Shown: in pieces, positions 9,740-20,090 of the stretch
How the letters are laid out: each line of letters begins with the position of its first letter
Numbering within the stretch: position 1 is the stretch's first letter
Assembly (NCBI GenBank): GCA_945870425.1
Contig: CAMBSD010000004.1
Location: 147,587 to 211,586, forward strand
Direction: 5' to 3'
DNA from: Chitinophaga pinensis
GTDB taxonomy: Bacteria; Bacteroidota; Bacteroidia; UKL13-3
DNA length: 64,000 nt
Notes under the pieces: model-generated
Seen by the model: only the letters and a program-made list of their open reading frames with translations
Told to the model about the DNA's origin: nothing
The model's database searches: none
Position numbers and translations under genes: made by a program

Positions 9740-9774
9740 CAAAATTATAAGGCTTTTGTTCATTATCAATCAAA
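9740..9774 (-). promoter_or_regulatory. Promoter of gap
   Basis: On the minus strand TTTG (9774-9771) is followed after 23 nt by TAATTTTG (9747-9740), about 40 nt before the gap start. The spacing is at the upper limit for the Bacteroidota consensus. Confidence 0.5.
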
Positions 9775-9827
9775 TATTGTACTTTTGAAGTAAGATTTAA
9801 GGAAAGACAAAAAAAGTTAAAAAAAAC

Positions 9828-9858
9828 TTTGGCAAATTGGAAAAGCTTCCTATTTTTG
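9828..9858 (+). promoter_or_regulatory. Promoter of tRNA-Glu
   Basis: TTTG at 9828-9831, a 19-nt spacer and TATTTTTG at 9851-9858 match the Bacteroidota consensus. The box ends 15 nt before the tRNA. Confidence 0.8.
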
Positions 9859-9873
9859 CCGTCCCAAAAACTT

Positions 9874-9945
9874 GGCCCGTTCGTCTATCGGTTAGGACAA
9901 ATGGTTTTCATCCATTAAAGAGGGGTTCGACTCCCCTACGGGCTA
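9874..9945 (+). tRNA. tRNA-Glu (anticodon TTC)
   Basis: The sequence folds into a cloverleaf. The acceptor stem is GGCCCGT with ACGGGCT (first pair G-U). A D-arm with GGTTAGGAC follows. The anticodon stem AATGG/CCATT holds the loop TTTTCAT, giving anticodon TTC. The T-stem AGGGG/CCCCT holds TTCGACT. The CCA end is not encoded. It lies 41 bp before rpsO and may share its transcript. Confidence 0.95.
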
Positions 9946-9986
9946 CTAAACTAGCGATGTTGCTGGTTTTTTAATAAAATATAATC

Positions 9987-10262
9987 ATGCATTTGACCAC
10001 AGAATCGAAGCAAGCAATCTTCGAAAAGTTCGGTAAAGCCAAGTCTAAAACAGACACGGGCTCGGCTGAGAGTCAGATAGCTCTATTTACAGAGAGGATT
10101 AACCATATCACAGAGCATCTGCGTAGAAACAAAAAAGATTTCTCGGCTGAATTAAGCCTAGTTAAACTTGTAGGAAAAAGAAGAGCGCTTCTAGACTACT
10201 TGACGCGCGAAGATATTTTCCGTTACAGAGCAATCATCAAAGAACTTGATATTCGTAAATAG
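9987..10262 (+). CDS. rpsO: 30S ribosomal protein S15
   Basis: A 91-residue protein that binds the central domain of 16S rRNA and bridges the subunits. Recognised by GSAESQIALFTERINHITEHLR and KRRALLDYLTREDIFRYRAII. It is followed by its own terminator and then pnp, the same order as in Escherichia coli and many other bacteria. Confidence 0.97.
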   Translation: MHLTTESKQAIFEKFGKAKSKTDTGSAESQIALFTERINHITEHLRRNKKDFSAELSLVKLVGKRRALLDYLTREDIFRYRAIIKELDIRK

Positions 10263-10317
10263 GTTTTTAAGAATAGTGAAATCCGATTTCACCTTCTCAT
10301 TAACTTAAAATTTCAAA

Positions 10318-10358
10318 GAAAGCAGGGCCATCAAAAATTTTGATAGTTCTGCTTTTTT
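10318..10358 (+). terminator. Terminator or processing hairpin between rpsO and pnp
   Basis: AGCAG and CTGCT close a hairpin whose inner arms are ATCAAAA and TTTTGAT, followed by T6. It ends rpsO or partly separates it from pnp. In E. coli a hairpin at this place is the RNase III site for pnp autoregulation, but here the T-run favours termination. Confidence 0.7.
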
Positions 10359-10454
10359 GATTTAAAAGTCGAAAACAAATCCAAAACACAGCCTTATTCC
10401 CATCATAATACTGTGAAATATTTAAACTTAACAGATGGGGCTGAAAAAAATAAT

Positions 10455-12611
10455 ATGCAAAACGCAACAATTAAAACATTTGAAATTGGTGGTAAGACCA
10501 TCAGTATTGAAACCGGTCGTTTGGCTCGCCAAGCAGATGGCGCAGTAGTAGTAAAAATGGGTGATACCATGATTATGGCCACTGTAGTATCAGCGAAAGA
10601 AGCCAAAGAAGACGTGGATTTTATGCCACTAACTGTTGATTACCAAGAAAAATTTGCTTCCGTTGGTCGCATACCTGGTAGTTTCCATCGCAGAGAAGCA
10701 AAGCTTTCTGACTACGAAGTGCTAATTAGCCGTATCGTTGATAGAGCTTTACGTCCTTTGTTTCCCAGCAATTACCACGCTGATACCCAAGTGGCTCTGA
10801 CTTTAATTTCATCAGACCAAAATATTATGCCTGATGCATTAGTAGGTTTAGCAGCATCTGCAGCCTTATTGGTGAGTAATGTACCTTTTAACGGCCCTAT
10901 TTCTGAAGTTCGTGTTGCTCGTGTGGATGGTCAGTTTATCATTAATCCATACAAAGACGAACTAGATCGTGCGGATATGGATTTGATAGTAGCAGGTACC
11001 GAAAAAGATCTCAACATGGTTGAAGGTGAGTGCCAAGAAGTGAGTGAAACTGATATGCTTGCTGCTTTAAAAGTGGCTCATGAAGCTATTAAATTACAAA
11101 TCAAAGCACAGTGGGAACTTTGCGAAATGCTAGGTGGTAAAAAACCTGTTCGTGAATATAACCACGAGCGCAGCAATCCTGAATTAGAAGCTTCAATCCG
11201 TGAATTTGCTTATGATAAAGTATTGGCAGTTGCTAAATCTAAATCTGGTAAAAACGAAAGAAGTGCAGCTTTCAAAGCCATTAGAGAAGAATATAAAGCT
11301 TCATTGCCTGAAGGTACTGAGCTAGATAAGTTCTTAACAAATAAATATTTCCATGATGTTGAATACGATGCTGTTCGTGCTATGATTATGAATGACAGAC
11401 AACGTTTGGATGGTAGAAAATTAGATGAAATCAGACCTATTTGGTCAGAAGTTGGATACCTTCCTGCTGCTCACGGTTCGGCTGTTTTCACTCGAGGTGA
11501 AACTCAATCTTTAACTACGGTTACTTTAGGCTCAAAACTAGATGAGCAATTGCTTGATAGCCCAATGATGGCCGGTTATTCAAAATTAATGTTACACTAT
11601 AATTTCCCTTCTTTTTCTACAGGTGAGGTTAGACCAAACCGTGGTCCTGGAAGACGTGAAATTGGACATGGTAATTTAGCATTACGCGGTTTGAAACGTG
11701 TATTGCCTCCATTAACAGAATGTCCTTATACCATTCGTATTGTATCTGATATTTTAGAATCAAATGGTTCTTCAAGTATGGCTACAGTATGTGCTGGTTC
11801 ATTGGCATTAATGGATGCTGGTATCAAAATTACAGGTGCTGTAAGTGGTATTGCTATGGGATTGGTAAGTGATGAAACCACTGGTAAATATGCTATTTTA
11901 TCTGATATCTTAGGAGATGAAGATCATTTAGGTGATATGGATTTTAAAGTAGTAGGAACTGCAAAAGGTATCACTGCTTGCCAAATGGATATTAAGATCA
12001 ATGGTTTACGTTGGGAAATGGTTGAAGAAGCCTTAAACCAAGCAAAGGCTGGTAGAGAGCATATTAGAACAGAAATGAGCAAAACCATTTCATCTCCTGC
12101 GGGCGACTTGAAACCACATGCACCACGTATCGAAACGATTTTGATTGATAAAGAATTCATCGGTGCTGTAATCGGACCAGGTGGTAAAGTAATTCAAGGT
12201 ATTCAAAAAGAAACAGGCGCTGTCATTTCAATTACAGAAACTGAAAAGAATGGTGTGGTTGAGATTGCTTCAAACAATGCAGATAGCTTGAACCGCGCAA
12301 AAGCCATGGTAAAAGGTATTGTAACCATGCCTGAAGTAGGTGAGGAATACGTTGGTAAAGTAAAAAACATAGTTGAGTTTGGTGCTTTCGTTGAATTTTT
12401 ACCTGGTAAAGAAGGTTTGTTGCACATTAGTGAAATAAGCTGGAAACGCATCGAGAAAATGGATGGTGTTTTACAAACAGGCGAAGAAATCAAAGTAAAA
12501 TTGATTGAAATAGACAAGAAAACAGGTAAATACAGACTTTCTAGAAAAGTGTTATTACCTAAACCTGAGAGCCCAAAGGTGGAAGCACCTAAGGAAGAAG
12601 GAGCAAACTAA
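10455..12611 (+). CDS. pnp: Polyribonucleotide nucleotidyltransferase (PNPase)
   Basis: A 718-residue trimeric enzyme that degrades RNA 3' to 5' with phosphate. Two RNase PH domains (about 5-220 and 300-540) flank a helical linker. They are followed by a KH domain (about 550-610, with [12 protein letters not shown]) and an S1 domain (about 618-690, with [17 protein letters not shown]). I chose the ATG at 10455 ([13 protein letters not shown]). A start 14 codons earlier adds residues with no family match. Confidence 0.95.
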   Translation: MQNATIKTFEIGGKTISIETGRLARQADGAVVVKMGDTMIMATVVSAKEAKEDVDFMPLTVDYQEKFASVGRIPGSFHRREAKLSDYEVLISRIVDRALRPLFPSNYHADTQVALTLISSDQNIMPDALVGLAASAALLVSNVPFNGPISEVRVARVDGQFIINPYKDELDRADMDLIVAGTEKDLNMVEGECQEVSETDMLAALKVAHEAIKLQIKAQWELCEMLGGKKPVREYNHERSNPELEASIREFAYDKVLAVAKSKSGKNERSAAFKAIREEYKASLPEGTELDKFLTNKYFHDVEYDAVRAMIMNDRQRLDGRKLDEIRPIWSEVGYLPAAHGSAVFTRGETQSLTTVTLGSKLDEQLLDSPMMAGYSKLMLHYNFPSFSTGEVRPNRGPGRREIGHGNLALRGLKRVLPPLTECPYTIRIVSDILESNGSSSMATVCAGSLALMDAGIKITGAVSGIAMGLVSDETTGKYAILSDILGDEDHLGDMDFKVVGTAKGITACQMDIKINGLRWEMVEEALNQAKAGREHIRTEMSKTISSPAGDLKPHAPRIETILIDKEFIGAVIGPGGKVIQGIQKETGAVISITETEKNGVVEIASNNADSLNRAKAMVKGIVTMPEVGEEYVGKVKNIVEFGAFVEFLPGKEGLLHISEISWKRIEKMDGVLQTGEEIKVKLIEIDKKTGKYRLSRKVLLPKPESPKVEAPKEEGAN

Positions 12612-12629
12612 TATAAGGTTTGTTAAATA

Positions 12630-12661
12630 AAAGAAGCCCGCGATGTATCGCGGGCTTCTTT
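12630..12661. terminator. Bidirectional terminator between pnp and thiL
   Basis: AAAGAAGCCCGCGAT and ATCGCGGGCTTCTTT form a perfect 15-bp stem with loop GT between two convergent genes. Confidence 0.9.
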
Positions 12662-12691
12662 GTTTATTGGCTTCATGGTGGTTACTTTTTC

Positions 12692-13729
12692 TTAAAAAGC
12701 TTTCCATCCTTGGGCTTTTAACTCATGTTTGTTATTTGATTTGGTGATTAGGCTTATTCCTTCTGATTTGTTGGCACAATGCCCGATAATACTAATGTCT
12801 GCATTGTTTTTTACCTTATCATAATCTGCTTGAGAAATAGTAAACAGCAATTCGTAATCCTCGCCACCATTTAATGCACACATGGTAGGGTCTAATTCCA
12901 TTTCACGAGCCATATTGTAAGTCGTGGTATCAATTGGAATTTTTTCTTCATAAATCACAATTCCTACATCTGATTGTTTGGCAATATGCATCAATTCTGA
13001 TGACAGACCATCTGAAATATCAATCATAGAGGTGGGTTTTACTGAAAGACCTTTCAAAGTTTCAATCAAATCTTTTCTGGCTTCAGGCTTCAATTGTCTT
13101 TCAAGTATATAATCGTGGCCTTCAAGGTCCGGTTGAATTTCAGGATTACTCAAATACACTCTTTTTTCGCGTTCTAATATCTGATAACCCATGTATGCGG
13201 CACCTAAGTCCCCACTTACACATATCAAATCATTATCTTTTGCACCGGAACGATAAACCACATCATCTATCGCAGCTTCACCCATAACCGTCACAGAAAT
13301 TAGTAAGCCCTGTTTGCTGGTGCTAGTGTCTCCGCCTATAATATCTATTCCATAGTGTTTTGCTGCTAATTGTATTCCTTGGTATATTTCTTCAATGGCA
13401 TCTACCGAAAATTTGCTAGAGATTCCCAATGAAACAGTGGCATGAGTGGGCTTTCCGTTCATTGCAAATATATCGCTCACATTGACAGTTATGGCTTTAA
13501 ATCCCAGATGTTTAAGAGGCATATAACTCAAATCAAAGTGCACACCTTCCAAAAGTAAATCAGTACTAACCAACATACATTTACCATTTTCAGTTTTTAT
13601 TACGGCCGCATCATCCCCAATTCCCTTAATGGTTGAGGCTTGTGTGGGCGTTAAACCTGCTGTAATCAGATCAATTAAACCAAATTCGCCAACCGATTCA
13701 ATGGAGGTAGTGTTTTTATCTTCAAGCAT
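12692..13729 (-). CDS. thiL: Thiamine-monophosphate kinase
   Basis: A 345-residue ATP-dependent kinase making thiamine diphosphate. It belongs to the PurM/SelD/HypE superfamily. Visible are IGDDAAVI near residue 40, VSTDLLLEGVHFDL, AVNVSDIFAMNGKP, IIGGDTSTS, MIDISDGLSSEL and LNGGEDYELLFT. Its upstream region faces the isomerase gene; TATATTTG on the minus strand (13758-13751) is a possible -7 box. Confidence 0.93.
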   Translation of the reverse strand: MLEDKNTTSIESVGEFGLIDLITAGLTPTQASTIKGIGDDAAVIKTENGKCMLVSTDLLLEGVHFDLSYMPLKHLGFKAITVNVSDIFAMNGKPTHATVSLGISSKFSVDAIEEIYQGIQLAAKHYGIDIIGGDTSTSKQGLLISVTVMGEAAIDDVVYRSGAKDNDLICVSGDLGAAYMGYQILEREKRVYLSNPEIQPDLEGHDYILERQLKPEARKDLIETLKGLSVKPTSMIDISDGLSSELMHIAKQSDVGIVIYEEKIPIDTTTYNMAREMELDPTMCALNGGEDYELLFTISQADYDKVKNNADISIIGHCANKSEGISLITKSNNKHELKAQGWKAF

Positions 13730-13779
13730 GTATTGTAAATATTAAGTCTGCAAATATAATTTAAATTAAGTACGGCTAA

Positions 13780-13810
13780 TTTGCTTCACATTGCTAATTT
13801 CATATTTTTG
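13780..13810 (+). promoter_or_regulatory. Promoter of the first PpiC-type isomerase
   Basis: TTTG at 13780-13783, a 19-nt spacer and TATTTTTG at 13803-13810, followed by a 31-nt leader to the ATG at 13842. Confidence 0.8.
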
Positions 13811-13841
13811 CAATCCTTTAAAAAACATACTAATCCGCAAA

Positions 13842-15845
13842 ATGAAAAAAATAGTATTTGTAATTGCAGCATTCAATGTAATCATGGCGAGCAATACTTT
13901 TGCTCAAAAAGCAAAACCAAACGCGGCTAAGGCTAAGCCAGCAGCCGTTGTTGCAACAGTAAAGCCCAATCCTTTGGTGTTTAGTTTTGCTAACGAATCG
14001 GTACTTAAAAATGAGTTTGAGCGTTTGTTGAACAAAAACAGAAAAGACAAAGCAACCCCAACAGAAAAGGAAGTTCGCGAGTATTTAGATTTGTACATCA
14101 ACTTTAAATTAAAGGTTAAAGAAGCTTTAGCGCTTCAATTGGACACCAACCCAACATTTGTATCTGAATTGGCAGGTTACCGCAAACAATTATCAACCCC
14201 ATATTTAACTGACAAGAAAGTTACGGATGACTTGATCAACGAAGCTTATGATAGAATGAAGCAAGAGGTAAATGCAAGTCACATTTTAATTATGTGTAAC
14301 GAGAACGCTTCTCCAGCTGATACTTTAGCGGCTTTCAACAAATTACTTGACTTAAAAAGACGTTACGCAAAAGGAGAGAACTTTGATAGTTTAGCTTCAA
14401 AATATTCTGAAGATCCATCAGCTAAGAAAAACTATGGTTCACTAGGTTGGTTTGGCGCTTTCAATATGGTGTATCCATTCGAAACCAATGCATACAAAAC
14501 AGCAAAAGGTGATGTTTCAGCCCCTTTTCGTACACAGTTTGGATATCATATTTTGAGAGTTAATGATAGACGTGCTGCTAGAGGAGATGTCAAAGTAGCT
14601 CATATCATGGTAAGAGTTAGTCCTCAACCATCAGAGACTGAATGGAACGATGCCAAATCTAAAGCGGATTCAATCCACCAAAAACTTAATACAGGTGAAA
14701 CCTTTGAAGCTATGGTTGAAAAACACTCACAAGATGAAGGCAGCAAACCTAACAAAGGTGTGATGAATTGGATGGCAAGCCTAAGTGGTTACCCTGAAAA
14801 CTTTAAAGATGTAAGTTTTGCTTTAAAAGAAAACGAAATCTCAAAGCCATTTAAAACTGACTATGGATATCACATTGTGAAATTGGTTGAACGCAGACCT
14901 CTTGCTGATTTTAAGGAAATGCAAGATGTTATTAAATCAAAAATCACCAAAGATAGTCGCTCGCAAAGTTCGAAAGTGGCTGTAGTTAACAGGATTAAAA
15001 AAGAAAACAACTACAAAGAAATTTTAGTTAATGTAAAAGAATTTGCCAACGGCTTAGATTCATCATTTATCAAAGGAAATTGGACTTATGATGAGAATAA
15101 AATGGGCACTAAACCTGTTTTAACCATTGGTGATAAAACCTTTACGCAAAAAGATTTTGCTGCTTATGTGAAAGCCAATCAAACACCAATTGAAAAAGGT
15201 TCAACGCAGGTAATCGTTCAAAATATGTTTAAGTCATGGTCAGACGATAAGTGCATGGCTTATGAGGAAAACATGTTAGAAAACAAATACGAAGACTTTA
15301 ACAATGTTTACAAAGAATACCATGATGGTATTTTGTTATTCGATTTAACCGACAAAAAAGTGTGGAGCAAAGCGGTGTCTGATACTGCCGGTTTGGAGAA
15401 GTTTTATGAAAGCAACAAAGGCAAATACATGTGGAAAGAGCGTGTTCATTACCAAACTTTCACTTGTCTAAATGCTAGCGCTAAAGCAGATGCTATTAAA
15501 ATGTTGCAAAAAGGAAAATCGATAGATGAAATTCAAGCTAAGCTTAATAAAAAAGTAGCAGGTACAGTTAGTTTCAGAGATACTAAATCTGAAAAAACAG
15601 ATGCGACCGCTGAGAAACTATGGGACAAAAAAGGATTGGTTGATATTCCAAAAGAAGGCGAGAACGACAAATTCTATTGGGTAATTGGAAACCTTTCTGC
15701 TGAAAGCAAAACCTTGAAAGAAGCTAAAGGAATTGCTACTTCTGACTATCAAAACTACTTGGAGAAAGAATGGATTAAAGAGTTAAGAGCTAAATACCCT
15801 GTTCAAGTAAACGAAGAAACCATTCGCGGTTTATACGCTAACTAA
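13842..15845 (+). CDS. Periplasmic peptidyl-prolyl isomerase with two PpiC domains
   Basis: A 667-residue exported chaperone. The start is the ATG at 13842, giving the signal peptide MKKIVFVIAAFNVIMASNTFA; earlier in-frame ATGs lie upstream of or inside the promoter. After an N-terminal helical region come two parvulin-type rotamase domains (roughly 120-225 and 230-335), each with (S/A)HI(L/M), an EDPSA or QDEGS loop and FGYHI or YGYHI. The C-terminal ~320 residues resemble a third, degenerate chaperone lobe. It probably assists outer-membrane protein folding beside the SurA-like gene that follows. Confidence 0.87.
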   Translation: MKKIVFVIAAFNVIMASNTFAQKAKPNAAKAKPAAVVATVKPNPLVFSFANESVLKNEFERLLNKNRKDKATPTEKEVREYLDLYINFKLKVKEALALQLDTNPTFVSELAGYRKQLSTPYLTDKKVTDDLINEAYDRMKQEVNASHILIMCNENASPADTLAAFNKLLDLKRRYAKGENFDSLASKYSEDPSAKKNYGSLGWFGAFNMVYPFETNAYKTAKGDVSAPFRTQFGYHILRVNDRRAARGDVKVAHIMVRVSPQPSETEWNDAKSKADSIHQKLNTGETFEAMVEKHSQDEGSKPNKGVMNWMASLSGYPENFKDVSFALKENEISKPFKTDYGYHIVKLVERRPLADFKEMQDVIKSKITKDSRSQSSKVAVVNRIKKENNYKEILVNVKEFANGLDSSFIKGNWTYDENKMGTKPVLTIGDKTFTQKDFAAYVKANQTPIEKGSTQVIVQNMFKSWSDDKCMAYEENMLENKYEDFNNVYKEYHDGILLFDLTDKKVWSKAVSDTAGLEKFYESNKGKYMWKERVHYQTFTCLNASAKADAIKMLQKGKSIDEIQAKLNKKVAGTVSFRDTKSEKTDATAEKLWDKKGLVDIPKEGENDKFYWVIGNLSAESKTLKEAKGIATSDYQNYLEKEWIKELRAKYPVQVNEETIRGLYAN

Positions 15846-15850
15846 TTATA

Positions 15851-15912
15851 AAATCCGTCATAGTATTAGGCTTACATTTTAGGCTTTTCAGTGCTTTGAC
15901 GGATTTTTTTAT
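15851..15912 (+). terminator. Probable terminator after the PpiC-type isomerase
   Basis: AAATCCGTCA pairs with TGACGGATTT and is followed by a T-run. The loop of 36 nt is long and contains the direct repeat AGGCTT, so this is weaker than the others in the window. Confidence 0.6.
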
Positions 15913-15953
15913 TAAATCTCATTGTGCTGCCTATATTTACAGCCACTTTAAAA

Positions 15954-17333
15954 ATGATAAACAAGCCAAGCATAAGCTATTTTTTTAAGACCATATTGTT
16001 TTTTGCGCTCATATTTTTGGGTATAAAAAGTTTTGCTCAGCCTAAGTCAGGTCAGGTAATTGACGAGATAGTGGCAGTGGTGGCAGATAAAATTGTTTTG
16101 CATAGTGAAGTAGAGTTTGAATACCAACAGCTAAAGCGTGAGTATGGTCCTGTAGGCGATACTATCAAATGTGATATCCTTACAAGAAAGTTAACCGACA
16201 ACTTGATGCTTGTGAAAGCACAAGTGGATAGTGTTGAAATTAATGAAGACCGTGTGGATGCAGAATTGGAAGAGAGAATCCGATATTTCGCTAAACAATT
16301 TGGTGGTGAAAAAGGCCTTGAAGATTTTTATGGAAAAACCATTGCTGAAATAAAATCCCAGAACCGTGAAAAAATCCGCAATACCCAGTTGATTGGTGAA
16401 ATGCAACGCAAAATCATCAAAGACGTTAAGGTTACCCCTACAGATATTAAGAATTACTACAACCAAATGTCAAGGGACAGTTTGCCTTTATACAGCGCAG
16501 AATTGGAAGTTTCTCAGATTATCATAGAACCAAAAGTGTCAAAAGCATCGAAGGACGCGGCCAAAGAGAAAATTATAGAACTTAGGCAACGTGTAATTGA
16601 TGGAGAAAACTTTAAGACCTTGGCACTCATTTATAGTGATGATAAGGTTTCGGCCAAGCAAGGAGGAGAGTTGGGCTATTTCTCGAGGGGTATGATGGTT
16701 CCTGAGTTTGAGGCTGCTGCTTTTAAATTAATGCCTGATAGCATTTCGCGTGTAGTTGAAACCAAATATGGCTATCACATTATCCAAGGTATCAATCGCA
16801 AAGGAGATGATATGAATGCCCGACATATTCTTATCATGCCTAAAATATATAAAAATGATGTAGAGTTAGCCAAAATTAAGGCAGATAGCATTTTGTATTT
16901 AATCAAATTGGATTCTATTTCTTTTGAAAACGCAGCTAAAAAATTCTCTGATGATGCACCTACAAAAAACAATGGCGGTTTGATTACGGATGCCAACGGT
17001 GGTGGAACTAAAATCCCTGTAGACGAATTGGACAAAGATATTTACCTAAAAGTTTCAACCCTTAAACCTAGTGAATATACCGAGCCTGAGATGATTACCA
17101 TCAGCGTGCCTGAACCAAAGAAAGTATGGCGTATCTTATACCTTAAATCTGAAACCCGACCACACCGCTGCAACCCTCGAGACGATTACCAAAAACTACA
17201 ACAAATGGCTTTGGTAAAGAAACAAAACGACACCATGCAAAAATGGTTGGAGAAAAACCGCAACAAGTTTTATGTTTATGTTAGCGATTCATTTAAAGAT
17301 TGCGATGAATTGAAACTTTGGTCAAAAAAGTAA
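15954..17333 (+). CDS. surA: SurA-like periplasmic peptidyl-prolyl isomerase
   Basis: A 459-residue exported chaperone. The ATG at 15954 gives a signal peptide with the hydrophobic run ILFFALIFLGIKSFA. The SurA N-domain opens with VIDEIVAVVADKIVLHSEVE. Two rotamase domains follow (about 175-270 and 280-370): the first has AELEVSQIII and KYGYHIIQ, the second NARHILIMPK. The C-terminus closes with residues typical of SurA-like proteins in the phylum. It probably escorts outer-membrane proteins across the periplasm. A GTG ten codons earlier is possible but would lengthen the signal peptide oddly. Confidence 0.87.
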   Translation: MINKPSISYFFKTILFFALIFLGIKSFAQPKSGQVIDEIVAVVADKIVLHSEVEFEYQQLKREYGPVGDTIKCDILTRKLTDNLMLVKAQVDSVEINEDRVDAELEERIRYFAKQFGGEKGLEDFYGKTIAEIKSQNREKIRNTQLIGEMQRKIIKDVKVTPTDIKNYYNQMSRDSLPLYSAELEVSQIIIEPKVSKASKDAAKEKIIELRQRVIDGENFKTLALIYSDDKVSAKQGGELGYFSRGMMVPEFEAAAFKLMPDSISRVVETKYGYHIIQGINRKGDDMNARHILIMPKIYKNDVELAKIKADSILYLIKLDSISFENAAKKFSDDAPTKNNGGLITDANGGGTKIPVDELDKDIYLKVSTLKPSEYTEPEMITISVPEPKKVWRILYLKSETRPHRCNPRDDYQKLQQMALVKKQNDTMQKWLEKNRNKFYVYVSDSFKDCDELKLWSKK

Positions 17334-17366
17334 GAATCAAGCCTACCCCTTATTCATAATAAATTC

Positions 17367-17374
17367 TATCTTTG
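17367..17374 (+). promoter_or_regulatory. TAnnTTTG -7 box of prfA
   Basis: TATCTTTG lies 19 nt before the prfA start. A clear TTTG at -33 is not seen. Confidence 0.5.
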
Positions 17375-17393
17375 CGCCTCAAAAAACAGAGCA

Positions 17394-18467
17394 ATGTTAG
17401 ATAAATTAGAGGCTATATACCAACGATCAAAACAAGTAGAAGATATGCTATCACAGCCTGATATATTGGCTGATATGAAGCGTTATACCCAAATGAATCG
17501 TGAATACAAGAGTTTACAGCCCTTGGTTAACAAATATTTTGAATACAAAAACCTCATCGGAAATATTGAGAACGCTAAGGAAATCCTTAAAAACGAAAAG
17601 GATGCGGACTTGCGTGATATGGCCAAAATGGAATTAGATGAATTGGATCCTTTGGTGGCACCTATGGAAGAGGAAGTAAGAATCTTGTTAATTCCAAAAG
17701 ACCCAGAAGATGATAAGAATGCAGTAGTTGAGATACGTGGTGGTACAGGTGGAGACGAGGCGAGTTTGTTTGCTGGTGAGCTTTTCCGTATGTATGAAAG
17801 ATACTGTGACAAGCGTGGTTGGAAGACTGAAGTAATAGATTTTACCGAAGGCACAGTTGGTGGTTTTAAGGAGATTGTGATGGAAGTTACAGGTGATGGT
17901 GTTTATGGGGTTTTGAAATATGAAAGTGGTGTGCATCGCGTGCAACGTGTTCCTGATACCGAAGCTCAAGGTAGGGTTCATACTTCTGCTGCATCAGTTG
18001 TGGTTTTGCCAGAGGCTGAAGAGGTAGATGTAGAAATTAATCCTGCAGATATTGAAATGCAAACTGCCCGAAGCGGTGGTGCTGGTGGTCAGAATGTAAA
18101 TAAGGTGGAGAGTAAGGTAATGCTAACACACAAACCAACAGGGATTGTGGTTGTTTGTCAGGTAGAGAGAAATCAATTAGGTAATCGTAACCGTGCTATG
18201 CAAATGTTGCGTACCAAGCTATATGAAATCGAATTGCAAAAGCATAATGATGGCATTGCAAACAAGCGTAAAACCATGGTTTCAACGGGTGATAGATCTG
18301 CTAAGATTAGAACCTACAATTACCCACAAGCTAGGGTAACTGATCATCGTATTGGTTTAACTAAATACAATTTACCCGATGTGATAGCAGGTGATATCCA
18401 GGAATTTATTGATAAGCTTCAAATAGCTGAAAATTCAGAGAAGTTGAAAGAAGGTCAAATGAACTAG
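17394..18467 (+). CDS. prfA: Peptide chain release factor 1
   Basis: A 357-residue class I release factor that reads UAA and UAG and hydrolyses peptidyl-tRNA. The catalytic GGQ lies in [15 protein letters not shown]. The stop-codon-reading loop has a PxT-type motif in the [15 protein letters not shown] region, as expected for RF1. Family length and order are normal. No terminator is obvious after it. Confidence 0.95.
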   Translation: MLDKLEAIYQRSKQVEDMLSQPDILADMKRYTQMNREYKSLQPLVNKYFEYKNLIGNIENAKEILKNEKDADLRDMAKMELDELDPLVAPMEEEVRILLIPKDPEDDKNAVVEIRGGTGGDEASLFAGELFRMYERYCDKRGWKTEVIDFTEGTVGGFKEIVMEVTGDGVYGVLKYESGVHRVQRVPDTEAQGRVHTSAASVVVLPEAEEVDVEINPADIEMQTARSGGAGGQNVNKVESKVMLTHKPTGIVVVCQVERNQLGNRNRAMQMLRTKLYEIELQKHNDGIANKRKTMVSTGDRSAKIRTYNYPQARVTDHRIGLTKYNLPDVIAGDIQEFIDKLQIAENSEKLKEGQMN

Positions 18468-18514
18468 AGATTAGACTCTTACTAAAGCAAAAAGTCAAAT
18501 TATTATTTGAAATG

Positions 18515-18546
18515 TTGTAAAAGACATTTTAATTGCTATATATTTG
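18515..18546 (+). promoter_or_regulatory. Promoter of the PAS-protein gene (possibly leaderless)
   Basis: TTG at 18515-18517, a 21-nt spacer and TATATTTG at 18539-18546. Only five bases separate the box from the ATG at 18552, so transcription would begin at or next to the start codon. Confidence 0.55.
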
Positions 18547-18551
18547 TCCTG

Positions 18552-20078
18552 ATGGACAAATCTCATAATATTCATGATTTTGTAAATACGGCATTTTTTG
18601 TGTCTGTTTTACGATCTTTGATTCTTGTTGAGGTATTGGTATTTTTCTATATCGGCATACAATCCTCTTTTTCACTTTTGTATTGTTTGCAGGCTCTTTC
18701 ACTTGTTGTACTGCATATTACCACCTTTCAGTCTTCAAAGTATTTCTCATTTAATTTTTTTCCTTATAGCATAATTATTTCGCTTGCGCTAATGCTTTTG
18801 TATAATGCTTTTAGTCCATTATCCATTTCGTTTGTTGGCTTCTCTGTTTCGTTGGTTTTTTATTCTATTTTTTTAATTAAACACAATTGGCTTCAATATT
18901 TTTATGTAAGCATCATTATCATCTCTGCTTTTGCTAGTGAGGTTTATAAAGGTACTGATTATGAAATTGCCCTGATGGTTCTTATACCATCCATTGGATT
19001 CACAAGTCTTTTTTATACGGCTATTTTGCATTTACAGAAAACCCATCTTCAGTTGGCAAATAACATCCATGAACTTGTTAAGGCAAAGTCAGAATTTCGG
19101 CTATTACTAGAAAATACGAATGTTGATATTTGGAGTGTTGACAAAAATTATAAATACATTAAAGGAAACTCTAAGTTTGAGAATTACCTATTCATAGTTT
19201 ATAACAAAACGATTATATTAAATCAAAATATACTTGAATTTACGGAGGATAATGAAGATAAATTGTTTTGGAAAAAGATTTATGATAGGGGTTTAAATGG
19301 TGAGGTATTCACTTTAGAAAAGGAGAAAAAAATTAATAATGACCTTATCACATTTGAGATTAATGTTAATCCTATATATGATGTTTCCAACAAAGTTTAT
19401 GGCGTTACCTTATTAAGTAAAAATATTACTCAAAAGAAACTTTTTGAAAAGCAAAGGGTTGATAGTCAAAAGTTTTTGGATATTGTTTTAAATGAAATGC
19501 CAATCGGCTTTGAACTCTTCAATAATGAGGGATTTTTAATAAGGATGAATGAGAAACAAATGAAGAATTTAGCTATCTCTAAGCCTGAAAATTACATAAA
19601 TAATTATAATATATTGACCGACTCATTCAGTTTGGTAAGTGGCCAGTATGAATATTACAAAAGGGCTTACAGTACGGGTGAAGTTGTTAATTATGAAATT
19701 GTTATTGATTTTGATTTGCCTGAAAACCCTTTTCTAAATATGAAATCAGTTTCTACATTTGAGGTTAATTTGTTTTCAATAAAAGGCGAGAATGGAAACA
19801 TAAAGGGTTTGATCGCACTAACATCAGATATTTCGGTTAGAAAGCGAAACGAGCAAATTCTTCTAGAGCAAAATAAGCGCTTTGAGGAATATAGTTTTAC
19901 CTTGTCTCATGTAATACGCAGACCCGTTGCAAATCTGATTTCGTTAACAGGCTTGCTTCACGATTATGCTGATATAAATGTTGAAGACCAGAGCACATTA
20001 AATTTTATTCATGATTCGGTGCAGGAGTTGGATGGTATTATTAGAAATTTAAATTCAAGACTTAACTCTAATATATAA
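18552..20078 (+). CDS. Membrane PAS protein with a DHp-like helix but no ATPase domain
   Basis: A 508-residue sensor. About residues 15-165 hold five or six membrane segments. Two PAS-like domains follow (about 185-300 with IWSVDKNYKYIKG, and 310-430 with IGFELFNNEGFLIRMN). The end (about 440-505) is a histidine-kinase dimerisation helix pair with the H-box YSFTLSHVIRRPVANLI. The protein stops there: there is no HATPase_c domain. Bacteroidota PAS proteins with a similar H-box usually continue into an ATPase. It may receive phosphate from another kinase or signal by contact with the receiver encoded 12 bp downstream. Confidence 0.78.
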   Translation: MDKSHNIHDFVNTAFFVSVLRSLILVEVLVFFYIGIQSSFSLLYCLQALSLVVLHITTFQSSKYFSFNFFPYSIIISLALMLLYNAFSPLSISFVGFSVSLVFYSIFLIKHNWLQYFYVSIIIISAFASEVYKGTDYEIALMVLIPSIGFTSLFYTAILHLQKTHLQLANNIHELVKAKSEFRLLLENTNVDIWSVDKNYKYIKGNSKFENYLFIVYNKTIILNQNILEFTEDNEDKLFWKKIYDRGLNGEVFTLEKEKKINNDLITFEINVNPIYDVSNKVYGVTLLSKNITQKKLFEKQRVDSQKFLDIVLNEMPIGFELFNNEGFLIRMNEKQMKNLAISKPENYINNYNILTDSFSLVSGQYEYYKRAYSTGEVVNYEIVIDFDLPENPFLNMKSVSTFEVNLFSIKGENGNIKGLIALTSDISVRKRNEQILLEQNKRFEEYSFTLSHVIRRPVANLISLTGLLHDYADINVEDQSTLNFIHDSVQELDGIIRNLNSRLNSNI

Positions 20079-20090
20079 TAAACAGTACAT